Shown here: piece after piece, positions 23,538-35,326 of the stretch
How positions within the stretch are numbered: position 1 is the first letter of the stretch
Layout of the letters: the number at the start of each line of letters is the position of its first letter
Source: Terebella lapidaria
Taxonomy: Eukaryota > Annelida > Polychaeta > Terebellida > Terebellidae
Assembly (NCBI GenBank): GCA_949152475.1
Contig: OX424560.1
Coordinates: forward strand, 42,920,719 to 42,984,718
Length of the DNA: 64,000 bases
Direction of reading: 5' to 3'
Translations under genes and position numbers: made by a program
Notes under the pieces: generated by a model
Seen by the model: the letters and a program-made list of their open reading frames with translations, nothing else
Told to the model about the DNA's origin: nothing
Database searches by the model: none

Positions 23538-24585
23538 TGATTGTATGTCCATCAGTAAGATGTCTGTTAGCACGATAGCGACCACAATTCTGAAGATATT
23601 TTCACGAAAATTCACACGGTTATTCTTTATGTTAAAGACTAGAAATGGTTCAATTTTCGTGAAAATCGGTTGAGTGAAGACGTCACAAAAATATCTAAAA
23701 AATTCCTCACGCTGCCGCCACAGTAGCCACACCAGTGCCCAGCCATGGGATATACCAGCATTTATTCTGAGCACGGTCTCTCGTACGCTATATACTTCAC
23801 ACGCAGCAACTTCAAGCGACAGATTGGCTCAGTCAGTAAAGGCGTTAGGTGTTGCTGCGCGGGGTCCCGGGTTCGATTCCTATTGTCTTTTTTTTTTTAA
23901 ATTCCGACTAAATGACTTTTTCTGTTTCTGAGTGTTTTTTTTTTGTATTAATTCTGATATGTTTTCCACAGTCACCCTTTTATCTAATTCTATTGTTTCG
24001 CGATATTAAATCAAAATCAAGCCTGAAGCAGAAAACACAAAGAATCCACTACTTGGTGCCTTTATCACTGTTTATGGAATTTGAAAAAATAAAAACGTTT
24101 CATGAATATGCATGAGTGGAATATTTCAGTGTGTCTTCGGATGAATTATTTGATCCAGCTACAATTTTCATTGCAAAATGTTGTATTTTACGTTTGTTTC
24201 TGGCATCATCAAAATCTGATTGCATCCTACACGTAGGCCAACGTTTAATTTCCGAAATTTCAAAAGGCAATAACAGCGTCAATACTGTATGGAGTATCTT
24301 GAAACTTGATATACCCATGCATTGATAGTATTGACCTCTACGAATTGTAGTACAAAGGTCAAAGATCAAGGTCAAAGTCATCGAAATCCCAGAAAAAACA
24401 CCTGTCCAGTAATAACATTTGCTTGAATCGTCGGAGTCTCATCAATTTTGAACCACTTCATTCGGAAGCGGCAAAACAATCAAATGTGTATGTCATTTCC
24501 AGATAATAACAATACTATGACCTTGACCTTTCACATTGAGATGAAAGTTTGCGAATTCGTCAACTGCCGGGCCTATGGCCCCTCG
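23538..24585 (+). mobile_element. HINE-like element remnant carrying a tRNA-like insert
   Basis: The left part (23538-23700) is a body resembling that of class delta (TTAGCACGATAGCGACCAC). A stretch unrelated to the family follows (about 23700-24235), including the tRNA-like unit. From about 24236 body B resumes in mid-sequence (ttccgaaatttcaaaagg, caaaggtcaaagatcaaggt). The 3' terminus at 24554-24585 is class delta. It is therefore a chimera or a heavily rearranged copy. Confidence 0.65.
23816..23898 (+). ncRNA. tRNA-like sequence, probable SINE head or tRNA pseudogene
   Basis: An A-box-like TGGCTCAGTCAGT lies at 23825-23837 and a B-box GGTTCGATTCC at 23870-23880, with spacing normal for a tRNA. 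A run of T at 23888-23898 could end Pol III transcription. Acceptor and T stems pair poorly, so it does not look like a working tRNA. A tRNA-derived SINE head is the best reading; I cannot define a SINE tail. Confidence 0.55.
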
Positions 24586-24587
24586 TT

Positions 24588-24784
24588 ACTTGCCGGAATC
24601 CAAAGATTTCGGCAAGTATGTTGCTCTGTTCGTGGATGTGTTTGTGTGTTTGTTTGTTACTTGCCGGAATCTACGATTTCGGCAAGTATGTTGGTCTGTT
24701 CGTGGTTTTGTTACTTGACGAAATCAAAGATTTTGTCAAGTATGTTGATCGGTTCCGTTTGTTTGTTTTTTGTTTGTTTGTTTG
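24588..24784 (+). mobile_element. Three stacked 5' tips (alpha, alpha, beta)
   Basis: Tips start at 24588 (ACTTGCCGGAATC), 24659 (ACTTGCCGGAATC) and 24713 (ACTTGACGAAATC with partner GATTTTGTCAAGT). The last one runs through an undisturbed TTTG tract straight into its body, which makes it the empty-site reference for the copy at 26082. Confidence 0.8.
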
Positions 24785-26081
24785 TTAGCGCTCTACAGGC
24801 CATGGTTTTTATTGGAAATTCATGAAATTTGGTGGGAAGGTTCAGGGATGGAAAAGGACGGTCGCTAGTCATTTGGTAAGCTCAAGGTCAAATAACAAGG
24901 TCAAGGTCACGCAAAACGTCGAAAACACATAAGTGCTCATAACTCCAGTTCTAATCGTCGTAGAGACTTCAAATTAAGTGCATATTGTAGATATACTCGA
25001 GTTCTATCTTTTCTGATCTTGACCTTGACCTTTGACCTTGACCTTGAGAAGTTCGCCTCAGGTCGAAATCAAGGTCAAGTACGAAGGTCGGCGCAGCATA
25101 TCGAGTAGTATATCTTTGGAAAGGTCTCGAGCCTCTGATTCCAGTGATATCTCATTTTTGGCGCTGCGACGTAAACTGACGTCAAAATGACGTCATAAAC
25201 GTCAAAAATCCGAAATTTCAAAGGGCCATTACACCGTCAATAGTGAATGGAATCCTTTGAAATTTGATATGCACTTTGACAGCATTGACTTCTACGAATT
25301 TAAGTGCAAAGGTCAAAGGTCAAGGTCAAGGTCATCGAAATCCCAGAAAAACACGTTTCCGGTAATAACATCTGTTTGAATCATTGTGGGATCATGAAAT
25401 TTGAACCATGTCATTCAGAAGAGGTATATCAATCAGACAAATATGTCAAATCCATGATTGACCTCGAATTTTGTCTATAATCTGACAAAGCTTAATCAGA
25501 ATCTTATGAGGATTCTGGACTTTACAGATATTTTTAATGTTTTCATGGCTCCAATTTTCAAAAATTTACTGAACATTCAATTCTGAAGCATTTCATACAG
25601 TCAGGTGCAGTGTTATTTCTAGTTTATAATGCACTTTTCACATTTGGAATAAATTGAAAACTCGCCGAGATATCAAAGTAGAAAGAGCAGTGGGGTGAAT
25701 CTGATTCTCAATCCGTTCACACAACAATAAGCTGCAGAAACGATTACCCCCTGTGGGCATGTCCCCTTCTAAATATACACACTCGGTTGAGCAGTAGTAC
25801 AGTATATCATATATGTATCCAAGTGCACATTTCAAACAACAAAACAATTCCTTTGTTTTCAGACTCAGAGGTGTCCAACTGATATAATAAAGCCTAAAAC
25901 TCATGTCTAAATACAGTCTGGGTCAAGCCACAGGCCACTTTATATCAGAACTATTGGGGATGACGAACAGGGGTTTGTGAGCACCGGGTTTGTGAGCATT
26001 GTGAGCACTGTTACAGGTTTATAGTACATGTAGGGCATTGCCTAAGGCCCAATAGCTTGTATATATGCACCAGATATTATT
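24785..26081 (+). mobile_element. HINE-like body F plus module G (copy X1)
   Basis: Body F opens with TTAGCGCTCTACAGGCCATGG and carries AGGTCAAGGTCA and its complement, TGACGTCA at about 25195, and the DR1 string near 25313. From about 25470 it passes into module G, a repeated 600-bp block marked by aattgaaaactcgccgagat, cgattaccccctgtg and acacactcggt. Module G ends in a weak hairpin (ATTGCCTAAGGCCCAAT) and tgcaccagatattatt. The same block recurs at 35790-36965 nearly unchanged. Confidence 0.75.
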
Positions 26082-26139
26082 ACTTGACGAAATCAAAGAT
26101 TTTGTCAAGTATGTTGATCGGTTCCGTTTGTTTGTTTTT
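26082..26139 (+). mobile_element. HINE-like 5' tip, class beta, interrupted
   Basis: ACTTGACGAAATC, loop and GATTTTGTCAAGT, then ATGTTGATCGGTTCCG and a TTTG tract that stops where the class gamma element begins. Its tract and body F continue at 30491 on the other side of that element. Confidence 0.8.
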
Positions 26140-26502
26140 ACTTGGCGAAATCTTCGATTTTCGCCAAGTATGTTGGTCACTCGCGGATGTTTGTCTGTTT
26201 GTTTGTATGTTTGTATGTCTGTGTGCGCTCTAGCGGCCACAGTTTTAACGCTAACTTCTCGAAACTTTTTCTATGGAAAGATATTCGCCCAAGGACGGAA
26301 CCGCACGTTTTTGAAAAAAATCGGTCCATTGATGACGTCACCAAAAATCATTGAAAAATCGAAAAATCCCTATCTCTCATCATTGGCGAATTTTAAAAAA
26401 TTCGCACAGCAGTCAAATTTGAACCGATTGTTCTGAAATTTGGTACACTGATATAAGTTCATATTATACATCAAACAACAAAGTTATACGTAGATCGGTT
26501 GA

Positions 26503-28860
26503 ACGTCAATGACGTCATGACGTAAAATGTCAATTTTTTAAATGGGACCATATATCGGAAAGTATTTGTCGTAGAGAGAAGCGGATTGCACCATTAAAAG
26601 GCTCGTTGAATTCTGGTTCAGGAGGGTACTGTCCGATACTTTTCCGCCCTGATAGATTTTCCGCTATGACGTCATAAACGTAAGGCCTGTCATTCAAAAC
26701 TTTGGACTTTTCAGCAAACATTCAAACATCCACAGTGCACTCAAATTTGAAGGTTTTGAATTGTAATTATGAGAACCTATGTGAAACATCAATATACAGC
26801 CACATACCAAGTTTCAACGCGCTACGTTCAACGTCAATGACGTCATGACGTAAAACGTCAATTTTAAAAATGGAGCTATATCTCGGAAACTATTCGTCGT
26901 ACAGAGAAGCGGATTGCACCACTGGAAAGCTCGTTGAATTCTGGTTTAGGAGGGTACTGTCCGATACGTTTCCGCCCTGATAGATTTTCCGCTATGACGT
27001 CATAAACGTAAGGCCTGTCATAAAATTTTTTCGACTTTTCAGCAAACTTTCAAATATCCATAGTGCACTCAAATTTGAAGGTATTGAACTGTAATTATGA
27101 GAACCTCTGTGAAATATTAATATACAGCCATATACCAAGTTTCAACGCGCTACGTCCAACGTCAATGACGTCATGACGTAAAACGTCAATTTTAAAAATG
27201 GGGTTATATATCTGAAAGTATTCGTCGCACAGAGAAGCGGATTGCACCACTCGAAAGCTCGTTGAATTCTGGTTTAGGAAGGTACTGTCCGATACGTTTC
27301 CACCCTGATAGATTTTCCGCTATGACGTCATTAACGTAAGGCCTGTCATAAAATTTGTTCGACTTTTCAGCAAACATTCAAATATTCACAGTGCACTCAA
27401 ATTTAAAGGTATTCAACTGTAATTATGAGAACCTATGTGAAATATCAATATACAGCCATATACCAAGTTTCAACGCGCTACGTGCAACGTCAATGACGTC
27501 ATGACGTAAAACGTCAATTTTCATAATGGAGCTATATATCGATAGGTATTTGTCGTACAGAAAAGCGGATTGCACCATTGGAAAGCTCGTTGAATTCTGG
27601 TTTAGAAGGGTACTGTCCGATACTTTTCCGCGATGATAGATTTTCCGCTATGACGTCATAAACGGAAGGCCTGTCATACAAGTTTTTCGGCTTTTCAGCA
27701 AACTTTCAAACAACCACAGTGCACTCAATTTTGAAGGCAATAGACTGTAATCATGAGAACGTATGTGGAACTTTATAACACAGCCATACACCGAGTTTCA
27801 ACACGCTACGTGCAACGTCAATGACGTTATGACGTAAAACGTCAATTTTAAAAATGGAGCTATATATCGAGAGGTATTTGTCGTACAGAAAAGCGGATTG
27901 CACCATTGGAAAGCTCGTTGAATTCTGGTTCAGGGGGGCACTGTCCGATACGTTTCCGCCCTGATAGATTTTCCGCTATGACGTCATAAACGTAAGGCCT
28001 GTCATAAATTTTTTTCGACTTTTCAGCAAACTTTCAAATATCCACAGTGCACTCAAATTTGAAGGTATTGAACTGTAATTATGAGAACCTATGTGAAATA
28101 TTAATATACAGCCATATACCAAGTTTCAACGCGCTACGTTCAACGTCAATGACGTCACGACGTAAAACGTCAATTTTAAAAATGGGTTATATATCTGAAA
28201 GTATTCGTCGCACAGAGAAGCGGATTGCACCACTCGAAAGCTCGTTGAATTCTGGTTTAGGAGGGTACTGTCCGATACTTTTCCGCCATGATAGATTTTC
28301 CGCTATGACGTCATAAACGGAAGGCCTGTCATACAAGTTTTTCGGCTTTTCAGCAAACTTTCAAACAACCACAGTGCACTCAATTTTGAAGGCAATAGAC
28401 TGTAATCATGAGAACGTATGTGGAACTTTATTACACAGCCATACACCGAGTTTCAACACGCTACGTGCAACGTCAATGACGTTATGACGCAAAACGTCAA
28501 TTTTAAAAATGGAGCTATATATCGAGAGGTATTTGTCGTACAGAAAAGCGGATTGCACCATTGGAAAGCTCGTTGAATTCTGGTTTAGAAGGGTACTGTC
28601 CGATACTTTTCCGCCATGATAGATTTTCCGCTATGACGTCATAAACGTAAGGCCTGTCATACAAGTTTTTCGGCTTTTCAGCAAACTTTCAAACAACCAC
28701 AGTGCACTCAATTTTGAAGGCAATAGACTGTAATCATGACAACGTATGTGGAACTTTATTACACAGCCATACACCGAGTTTCAACACGCTACGTGCAACG
28801 TCAATGACGTCATGACGTAAAACGTCAATTTTCAAAATGGAGCTATATATCGAGAGGTAT
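26503..28860 (+). repeat. 328-bp satellite array
   Basis: Roughly seven to eight head-to-tail units, spaced 325-337 bp, recognisable by gtcgtacagagaagcggatt, ggaaagctcgttgaattctgg, tgatagattttccgctatga and cttttcagcaaac. Every unit has two perfect TGACGTCA palindromes, one in aatgacgtcatgacgt and one in tatgacgtcataa, apart from a few mutated ones. Units in this array fall into two alternating flavours (…ctgtaattatgagaacc… with tatacagcc and …ctgtaatcatgagaacg… with cacagcc). Confidence 0.9.
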
Positions 28861-30043
28861 AGACGTGGAATCAATACCCAGTATCAAGTATTCCGAGCAA
28901 ACAAAACAGGGTCCGTTATCCAATCTCATAGTCCGGGGACAGAAAGTCATATCAGGCATACGAAGTGAGAGAAAACAAAAATGACAGGGAAACTCATGAA
29001 CCCCCGTAAATGGCCATCAGGAGGTGAAATCAGGTGTTCCGGAAAGAGTGAGCATTTCCTGCCCCACTAGTGGCACCCGTCATGAATTCCCCAAAATTAA
29101 CATGAAAATAGATCTAGTTGCATGGCAGACATGGATTTGCTGTATTTATCAACCAGATCATGATGACGTCCATAGAATTTCTTAAACGCAGCGATAAGTC
29201 TTGGTAAAACATATCCTTGTCGTAGCAGTTTAGAGACTAGCTGGGCACTTCGATAGACAAAGTCCTCATATTTGCAACTAGCTCTGGAATAGCGTATAAG
29301 TTGAGAAACAAACACACCATATGCCGGTGACATAGGAATGTTGCTGCTTAGAAAAGGGAAATTGACTATGGAAAAATTGAAATCATCGCGTTTGTCATAT
29401 AATCTAGTTGACAGGTTAGAATCATTATCAATCTCCAACCTCAGGTCTAGATAGTTGGAAAAATTAGCGGATTCTGTAGTATCCTTAATTTCAAGTTCCT
29501 TAGGATATATGATATCCAAATAATCACCAAACTTGGGATTATTTAGCGACAATACATCATCTATGTATCGGAAAGTGAAATTAAAATTACATGTTAGTTT
29601 CTTAGAACCTCCTCTTTGTAAATGTTGGATAAAATCTGATTCATATGAGTATAAAAACAGGTCTGCCAATAATGGTGCACAGTTTGTACCCATGGGAATA
29701 CCAATAGTTTGTTGAAATATTCGACCACCAAATTCCACAAAAATATTATCAATCAGAAAATTAACCATATTTACCACATCTATTTCAGTATATTTGTATG
29801 GGGCATCAGAGTCGCCTTTAACAAAATAAGCGGTATTATATTTAACTACAATATAGTGGTACCGACGTTGTCCCTTTTTAGAGAAAAATGAATTATTGAT
29901 TAGTTTTTTAAGCTGAGATTTCAGTTCAGAATGAGGTATAGTTGTGTACAAAGTGGAGAAATCAAATGTTTTGATAGACGTTACTTTTGAAAGTGTGTGC
30001 GCATGTAGATATTCCAATAAAGATTTGGAATTTTTTGTACATA
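28861..30043 (-). mobile_element. Penelope-like retroelement fragment inserted in the satellite
   Basis: The satellite unit is split at gaggtat / tatttgtcg, with at most a 3-bp overlap (tat), so there is no long target-site duplication. On the minus strand the insert begins inside the RT domain and ends with a 235-bp 3' flank containing ggggaattcatgacgggtgc and aggaaatgctcactc, a type of 3' region I associate with abundant mollusc PLE-like elements. It is therefore a 5'-truncated copy. No GIY-YIG endonuclease domain is visible. Confidence 0.7.
29097..30017 (-). CDS. Reverse transcriptase fragment, Penelope-like
   Basis: A 307-codon frame, no ATG at its left: position 1 is TTG and the frame is open beyond it up to the insert edge (reading KNSKSLLEYL). 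Motif A is FDFSTLYTTIP (residues 18-28, catalytic-type Asp19). Motif B' is IGIPMGTNCAP (105-115) and motif C is RYIDD (150-154, Asp153/Asp154). Downstream, NYLDLRLEI (188-196) and LYDKRDDFNFSIVNFPF are typical of this RT group. All three key Asp are kept and there is no stop within it. The RT would copy RNA into DNA, but this copy lacks the upstream part of its ORF and cannot be complete. I favour PLE over a non-LTR element from the MGT-CAP motif B'. Confidence 0.75.
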   Translation of the reverse strand: MEYLHAHTLSKVTSIKTFDFSTLYTTIPHSELKSQLKKLINNSFFSKKGQRRYHYIVVKYNTAYFVKGDSDAPYKYTEIDVVNMVNFLIDNIFVEFGGRIFQQTIGIPMGTNCAPLLADLFLYSYESDFIQHLQRGGSKKLTCNFNFTFRYIDDVLSLNNPKFGDYLDIIYPKELEIKDTTESANFSNYLDLRLEIDNDSNLSTRLYDKRDDFNFSIVNFPFLSSNIPMSPAYGVFVSQLIRYSRASCKYEDFVYRSAQLVSKLLRQGYVLPRLIAAFKKFYGRHHDLVDKYSKSMSAMQLDLFSC

Positions 30044-30490
30044 TATTTGTCGTACAGAAAAGCGGATTGCACCATTGGAAAGCTCGTTGAATTCTGGTTT
30101 AGGAGGGTACTGTCCAATACTTTTCCGCCATGATAGACTTTCCGCAAAGACGTAATAAACGTAATGCCTGCCATACCAATTTTTCGACTTTTCAGCAAAC
30201 ATTGAAACATCCACAGTGCACTCAAATTTGAAGTTATTAGACTGTAATTATGGGAACCTATATCGAATATTAATACCAAGCCATGTACAGAGTTTAAACA
30301 CGTTACATTCAACAACAATGACGTCATGATGTCAAACGTCCATTTTCGAAATAGGATTGTATCTGGCTAAGTATTAATTCTTAATGAAATGGATTACACC
30401 CTCGGAAACCTCATTCAATTATAGTTAAAGTAGGCCACGCATGTAGAAAAAGATTTCGACAAGTTTGGCCTTTAGGCCAATGGTATCTCG

Positions 30491-31417
30491 TTTGTTTGTT
30501 TGTTTGTTAGCGCTCTACAGGCCATGGTTTTTATTGGAAATTCATGAAATTTGGTGGGAAGGTTCAGGGATGGAAAAGGACGGTCGCTAGTTATTTGGTA
30601 AGCTCAAGGTCAAATAACAAGGTCAAGGTCACGCAAAACGTCGAAAACACATAAGTGCTCATAACTCCAGTTCTAATCGTCGTAGAGACTTCAAATTAAG
30701 TGCATATTGTAGATATACTCGAGTTCTATCTTTTCTGATCTTGACCTTGACCTTTGACCTTGACCTTGAGAAGTTCGCCTCAGGTCGAAATCAAGGTCAA
30801 GTACGAAGGTCGGCGCAGCATATCGAGTAGTATATCTTTGGAAAGGTCTCGAGCCTCTGATTCCAGTGATATCTCATTTTTGGCGCTGCGACGTAAACTG
30901 ACGTCAAAATGACGTCATAAACGTCAAAAATCCGAAATTTCAAAGGGCCATTACACCGTCAATAGTGAATGGAATCCTTTGAAATTTGATATGCACTTTG
31001 ACAGCATTGACTTCTACGAATTTAAGTGCAAAGGTCAAAGGTCAAGGTCAAGGTCATCGAAATCCCAGAAAAACACGTTTCCGGTAATAACATCTGTTTG
31101 AATCATTGTGGGATCATGAAATTTGAACCATGTCATTCAGAAGAGGTATATCAATCAGACAAATATGTCAAATCCATGATTGACCTCGAATTTTGTCTAT
31201 AATCTGACAAAGCTTAATCAGAATCTTATGAGGATTCTGGACTTTACAGATATTTTTAATGTTTTCATGGCTCCAATTTTCAAAAATTTACTGAACATTC
31301 AATTCTGAAGCATTTCATACAGTCAGGTGCAGTGTTATTTCTAGTTTATAATGCACTTTTCACATTTGGAATAAATTGAAAACTCGCCGAGATATCAAAG
31401 TAGAAAGAGCAGTGGGG
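30491..31417 (+). mobile_element. HINE-like body F, copy X2, lacking most of module G
   Basis: It resumes the TTTG tract and body F interrupted at 26139. It matches 24785-25695 base for base except single differences (ctagttattt here, ctagtcattt there). It stops at gcagtgggg, inside module G, and joins directly to the tract before the next gamma tip. Compared with X1 to Y1, 439 bp are missing at this join. Confidence 0.8.
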
Positions 31418-31785
31418 TTTTTACTTGGCGAAATCTTCGATTTTCGCCAAGTATGTTGGTCACTCGCGGATGTTTGTCTGTTTGTTTGTATGTTTGTATG
31501 TCTGTGTGCGCTCTAGCGGCCACAGTTTTAACGCTAACTTCTCGAAACTTTTTCTATGGAAAGATATTCGCCCAAGGACGGAACCGCACGTTTTTGAAAA
31601 AAATCGGTCCATTGATGACGTCACCAAAAATCATTGAAAAATCGAAAAATCCCTATCTCTCATCATTGGCGAATTTTAAAAAATTCGCACAGCAGTCAAA
31701 TTTGAACCGATTGTTCTGAAATTTGGTACACTGATATAAGTTCATATTATACATCAAACAACAAAGTTATACGTAGATCGGTTGA

Positions 31786-34143
31786 ACGTCAATGACGTCA
31801 TGACGTAAAATGTCAATTTTTTAAATGGGACCATATATCGGAAAGTATTTGTCGTAGAGAGAAGCGGATTGCACCATTAAAAGGCTCGTTGAATTCTGGT
31901 TCAGGAGGGTACTGTCCGATACTTTTCCGCCCTGATAGATTTTCCGCTATGACGTCATAAACGTAAGGCCTGTCATTCAAAACTTTGGACTTTTCAGCAA
32001 ACATTCAAACATCCACAGTGCACTCAAATTTGAAGGTTTTGAATTGTAATTATGAGAACCTATGTGAAACATCAATATACAGCCACATACCAAGTTTCAA
32101 CGCGCTACGTTCAACGTCAATGACGTCATGACGTAAAACGTCAATTTTAAAAATGGAGCTATATCTCGGAAACTATTCGTCGTACAGAGAAGCGGATTGC
32201 ACCACTGGAAAGCTCGTTGAATTCTGGTTTAGGAGGGTACTGTCCGATACGTTTCCGCCCTGATAGATTTTCCGCTATGACGTCATAAACGTAAGGCCTG
32301 TCATAAAATTTTTTCGACTTTTCAGCAAACTTTCAAATATCCATAGTGCACTCAAATTTGAAGGTATTGAACTGTAATTATGAGAACCTCTGTGAAATAT
32401 TAATATACAGCCATATACCAAGTTTCAACGCGCTACGTCCAACGTCAATGACGTCATGACGTAAAACGTCAATTTTAAAAATGGGGTTATATATCTGAAA
32501 GTATTCGTCGCACAGAGAAGCGGATTGCACCACTCGAAAGCTCGTTGAATTCTGGTTTAGGAAGGTACTGTCCGATACGTTTCCACCCTGATAGATTTTC
32601 CGCTATGACGTCATTAACGTAAGGCCTGTCATAAAATTTGTTCGACTTTTCAGCAAACATTCAAATATTCACAGTGCACTCAAATTTAAAGGTATTCAAC
32701 TGTAATTATGAGAACCTATGTGAAATATCAATATACAGCCATATACCAAGTTTCAACGCGCTACGTGCAACGTCAATGACGTCATGACGTAAAACGTCAA
32801 TTTTCATAATGGAGCTATATATCGATAGGTATTTGTCGTACAGAAAAGCGGATTGCACCATTGGAAAGCTCGTTGAATTCTGGTTTAGAAGGGTACTGTC
32901 CGATACTTTTCCGCGATGATAGATTTTCCGCTATGACGTCATAAACGGAAGGCCTGTCATACAAGTTTTTCGGCTTTTCAGCAAACTTTCAAACAACCAC
33001 AGTGCACTCAATTTTGAAGGCAATAGACTGTAATCATGAGAACGTATGTGGAACTTTATAACACAGCCATACACCGAGTTTCAACACGCTACGTGCAACG
33101 TCAATGACGTTATGACGTAAAACGTCAATTTTAAAAATGGAGCTATATATCGAGAGGTATTTGTCGTACAGAAAAGCGGATTGCACCATTGGAAAGCTCG
33201 TTGAATTCTGGTTCAGGGGGGCACTGTCCGATACGTTTCCGCCCTGATAGATTTTCCGCTATGACGTCATAAACGTAAGGCCTGTCATAAATTTTTTTCG
33301 ACTTTTCAGCAAACTTTCAAATATCCACAGTGCACTCAAATTTGAAGGTATTGAACTGTAATTATGAGAACCTATGTGAAATATTAATATACAGCCATAT
33401 ACCAAGTTTCAACGCGCTACGTTCAACGTCAATGACGTCACGACGTAAAACGTCAATTTTAAAAATGGGTTATATATCTGAAAGTATTCGTCGCACAGAG
33501 AAGCGGATTGCACCACTCGAAAGCTCGTTGAATTCTGGTTTAGGAGGGTACTGTCCGATACTTTTCCGCCATGATAGATTTTCCGCTATGACGTCATAAA
33601 CGGAAGGCCTGTCATACAAGTTTTTCGGCTTTTCAGCAAACTTTCAAACAACCACAGTGCACTCAATTTTGAAGGCAATAGACTGTAATCATGAGAACGT
33701 ATGTGGAACTTTATTACACAGCCATACACCGAGTTTCAACACGCTACGTGCAACGTCAATGACGTTATGACGCAAAACGTCAATTTTAAAAATGGAGCTA
33801 TATATCGAGAGGTATTTGTCGTACAGAAAAGCGGATTGCACCATTGGAAAGCTCGTTGAATTCTGGTTTAGAAGGGTACTGTCCGATACTTTTCCGCCAT
33901 GATAGATTTTCCGCTATGACGTCATAAACGTAAGGCCTGTCATACAAGTTTTTCGGCTTTTCAGCAAACTTTCAAACAACCACAGTGCACTCAATTTTGA
34001 AGGCAATAGACTGTAATCATGACAACGTATGTGGAACTTTATTACACAGCCATACACCGAGTTTCAACACGCTACGTGCAACGTCAATGACGTCATGACG
34101 TAAAACGTCAATTTTCAAAATGGAGCTATATATCGAGAGGTAT
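31786..34143 (+). repeat. 328-bp satellite array, second copy
   Basis: Unit-for-unit duplicate of the array at 26503-28860, at +5283 bp. Confidence 0.9.
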
Positions 34144-35326
34144 AGACGTGGAATCAATACCCAGTATCAAGTATTCCGAGCAAACAAAACAGGGTCCGTT
34201 ATCCAATCTCATAGTCCGGGGACAGAAAGTCATATCAGGCATACGAAGTGAGAGAAAACAAAAATGACAGGGAAACTCATGAACCCCCGTAAATGGCCAT
34301 CAGGAGGTGAAATCAGGTGTTCCGGAAAGAGTGAGCATTTCCTGCCCCACTAGTGGCACCCGTCATGAATTCCCCAAAATTAACATGAAAATAGATCTAG
34401 TTGCATGGCAGACATGGATTTGCTGTATTTATCAACCAGATCATGATGACGTCCATAGAATTTCTTAAACGCAGCGATAAGTCTTGGTAAAACATATCCT
34501 TGTCGTAGCAGTTTAGAGACTAGCTGGGCACTTCGATAGACAAAGTCCTCATATTTGCAACTAGCTCTGGAATAGCGTATAAGTTGAGAAACAAACACAC
34601 CATATGCCGGTGACATAGGAATGTTGCTGCTTAGAAAAGGGAAATTGACTATGGAAAAATTGAAATCATCGCGTTTGTCATATAATCTAGTTGACAGGTT
34701 AGAATCATTATCAATCTCCAACCTCAGGTCTAGATAGTTGGAAAAATTAGCGGATTCTGTAGTATCCTTAATTTCAAGTTCCTTAGGATATATGATATCC
34801 AAATAATCACCAAACTTGGGATTATTTAGCGACAATACATCATCTATGTATCGGAAAGTGAAATTAAAATTACATGTTAGTTTCTTAGAACCTCCTCTTT
34901 GTAAATGTTGGATAAAATCTGATTCATATGAGTATAAAAACAGGTCTGCCAATAATGGTGCACAGTTTGTACCCATGGGAATACCAATAGTTTGTTGAAA
35001 TATTCGACCACCAAATTCCACAAAAATATTATCAATCAGAAAATTAACCATATTTACCACATCTATTTCAGTATATTTGTATGGGGCATCAGAGTCGCCT
35101 TTAACAAAATAAGCGGTATTATATTTAACTACAATATAGTGGTACCGACGTTGTCCCTTTTTAGAGAAAAATGAATTATTGATTAGTTTTTTAAGCTGAG
35201 ATTTCAGTTCAGAATGAGGTATAGTTGTGTACAAAGTGGAGAAATCAAATGTTTTGATAGACGTTACTTTTGAAAGTGTGTGCGCATGTAGATATTCCAA
35301 TAAAGATTTGGAATTTTTTGTACATA
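34144..35326 (-). mobile_element. Penelope-like fragment, second copy
   Basis: Duplicate of the insert at 28861-30043 with the same edges in the same satellite unit, so it was copied with the surrounding block. Confidence 0.7.
34380..35300 (-). CDS. Reverse transcriptase fragment, Penelope-like, duplicate
   Basis: The translation is identical over all 306 residues to the frame at 29097-30017, including motif A (DFSTLY), motif B' (GIPMGTNCAP) and motif C (YIDD). It lacks an ATG and the upstream part of the ORF in the same way. Identity says the duplication is recent, or that the assembly has repeated the segment; it does not show that the frame is under selection. Confidence 0.75.
   Translation of the reverse strand: MEYLHAHTLSKVTSIKTFDFSTLYTTIPHSELKSQLKKLINNSFFSKKGQRRYHYIVVKYNTAYFVKGDSDAPYKYTEIDVVNMVNFLIDNIFVEFGGRIFQQTIGIPMGTNCAPLLADLFLYSYESDFIQHLQRGGSKKLTCNFNFTFRYIDDVLSLNNPKFGDYLDIIYPKELEIKDTTESANFSNYLDLRLEIDNDSNLSTRLYDKRDDFNFSIVNFPFLSSNIPMSPAYGVFVSQLIRYSRASCKYEDFVYRSAQLVSKLLRQGYVLPRLIAAFKKFYGRHHDLVDKYSKSMSAMQLDLFSC

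Larger units (their letters stand above)
26140..30490 (+). mobile_element. Complete HINE-like element, class gamma, with satellite array and PLE insert (4351 bp)
   Basis: The 5' tip ACTTGGCGAAATC (26140) pairs with TTTTCGCCAAGT in its own hairpin and with GATTTCGACAAGT at 30452-30464, 12 of 13 positions. The 3' stem is TTGGCC-TTTA-GGCCAA, then ATCTCG. Inside are a 350-bp leader with TAGCGGCCACAG, about eight 328-bp satellite units (26503-30340) and a PLE fragment in the last but one. The element lies in the TTTG tract of a class beta element. Confidence 0.8.
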
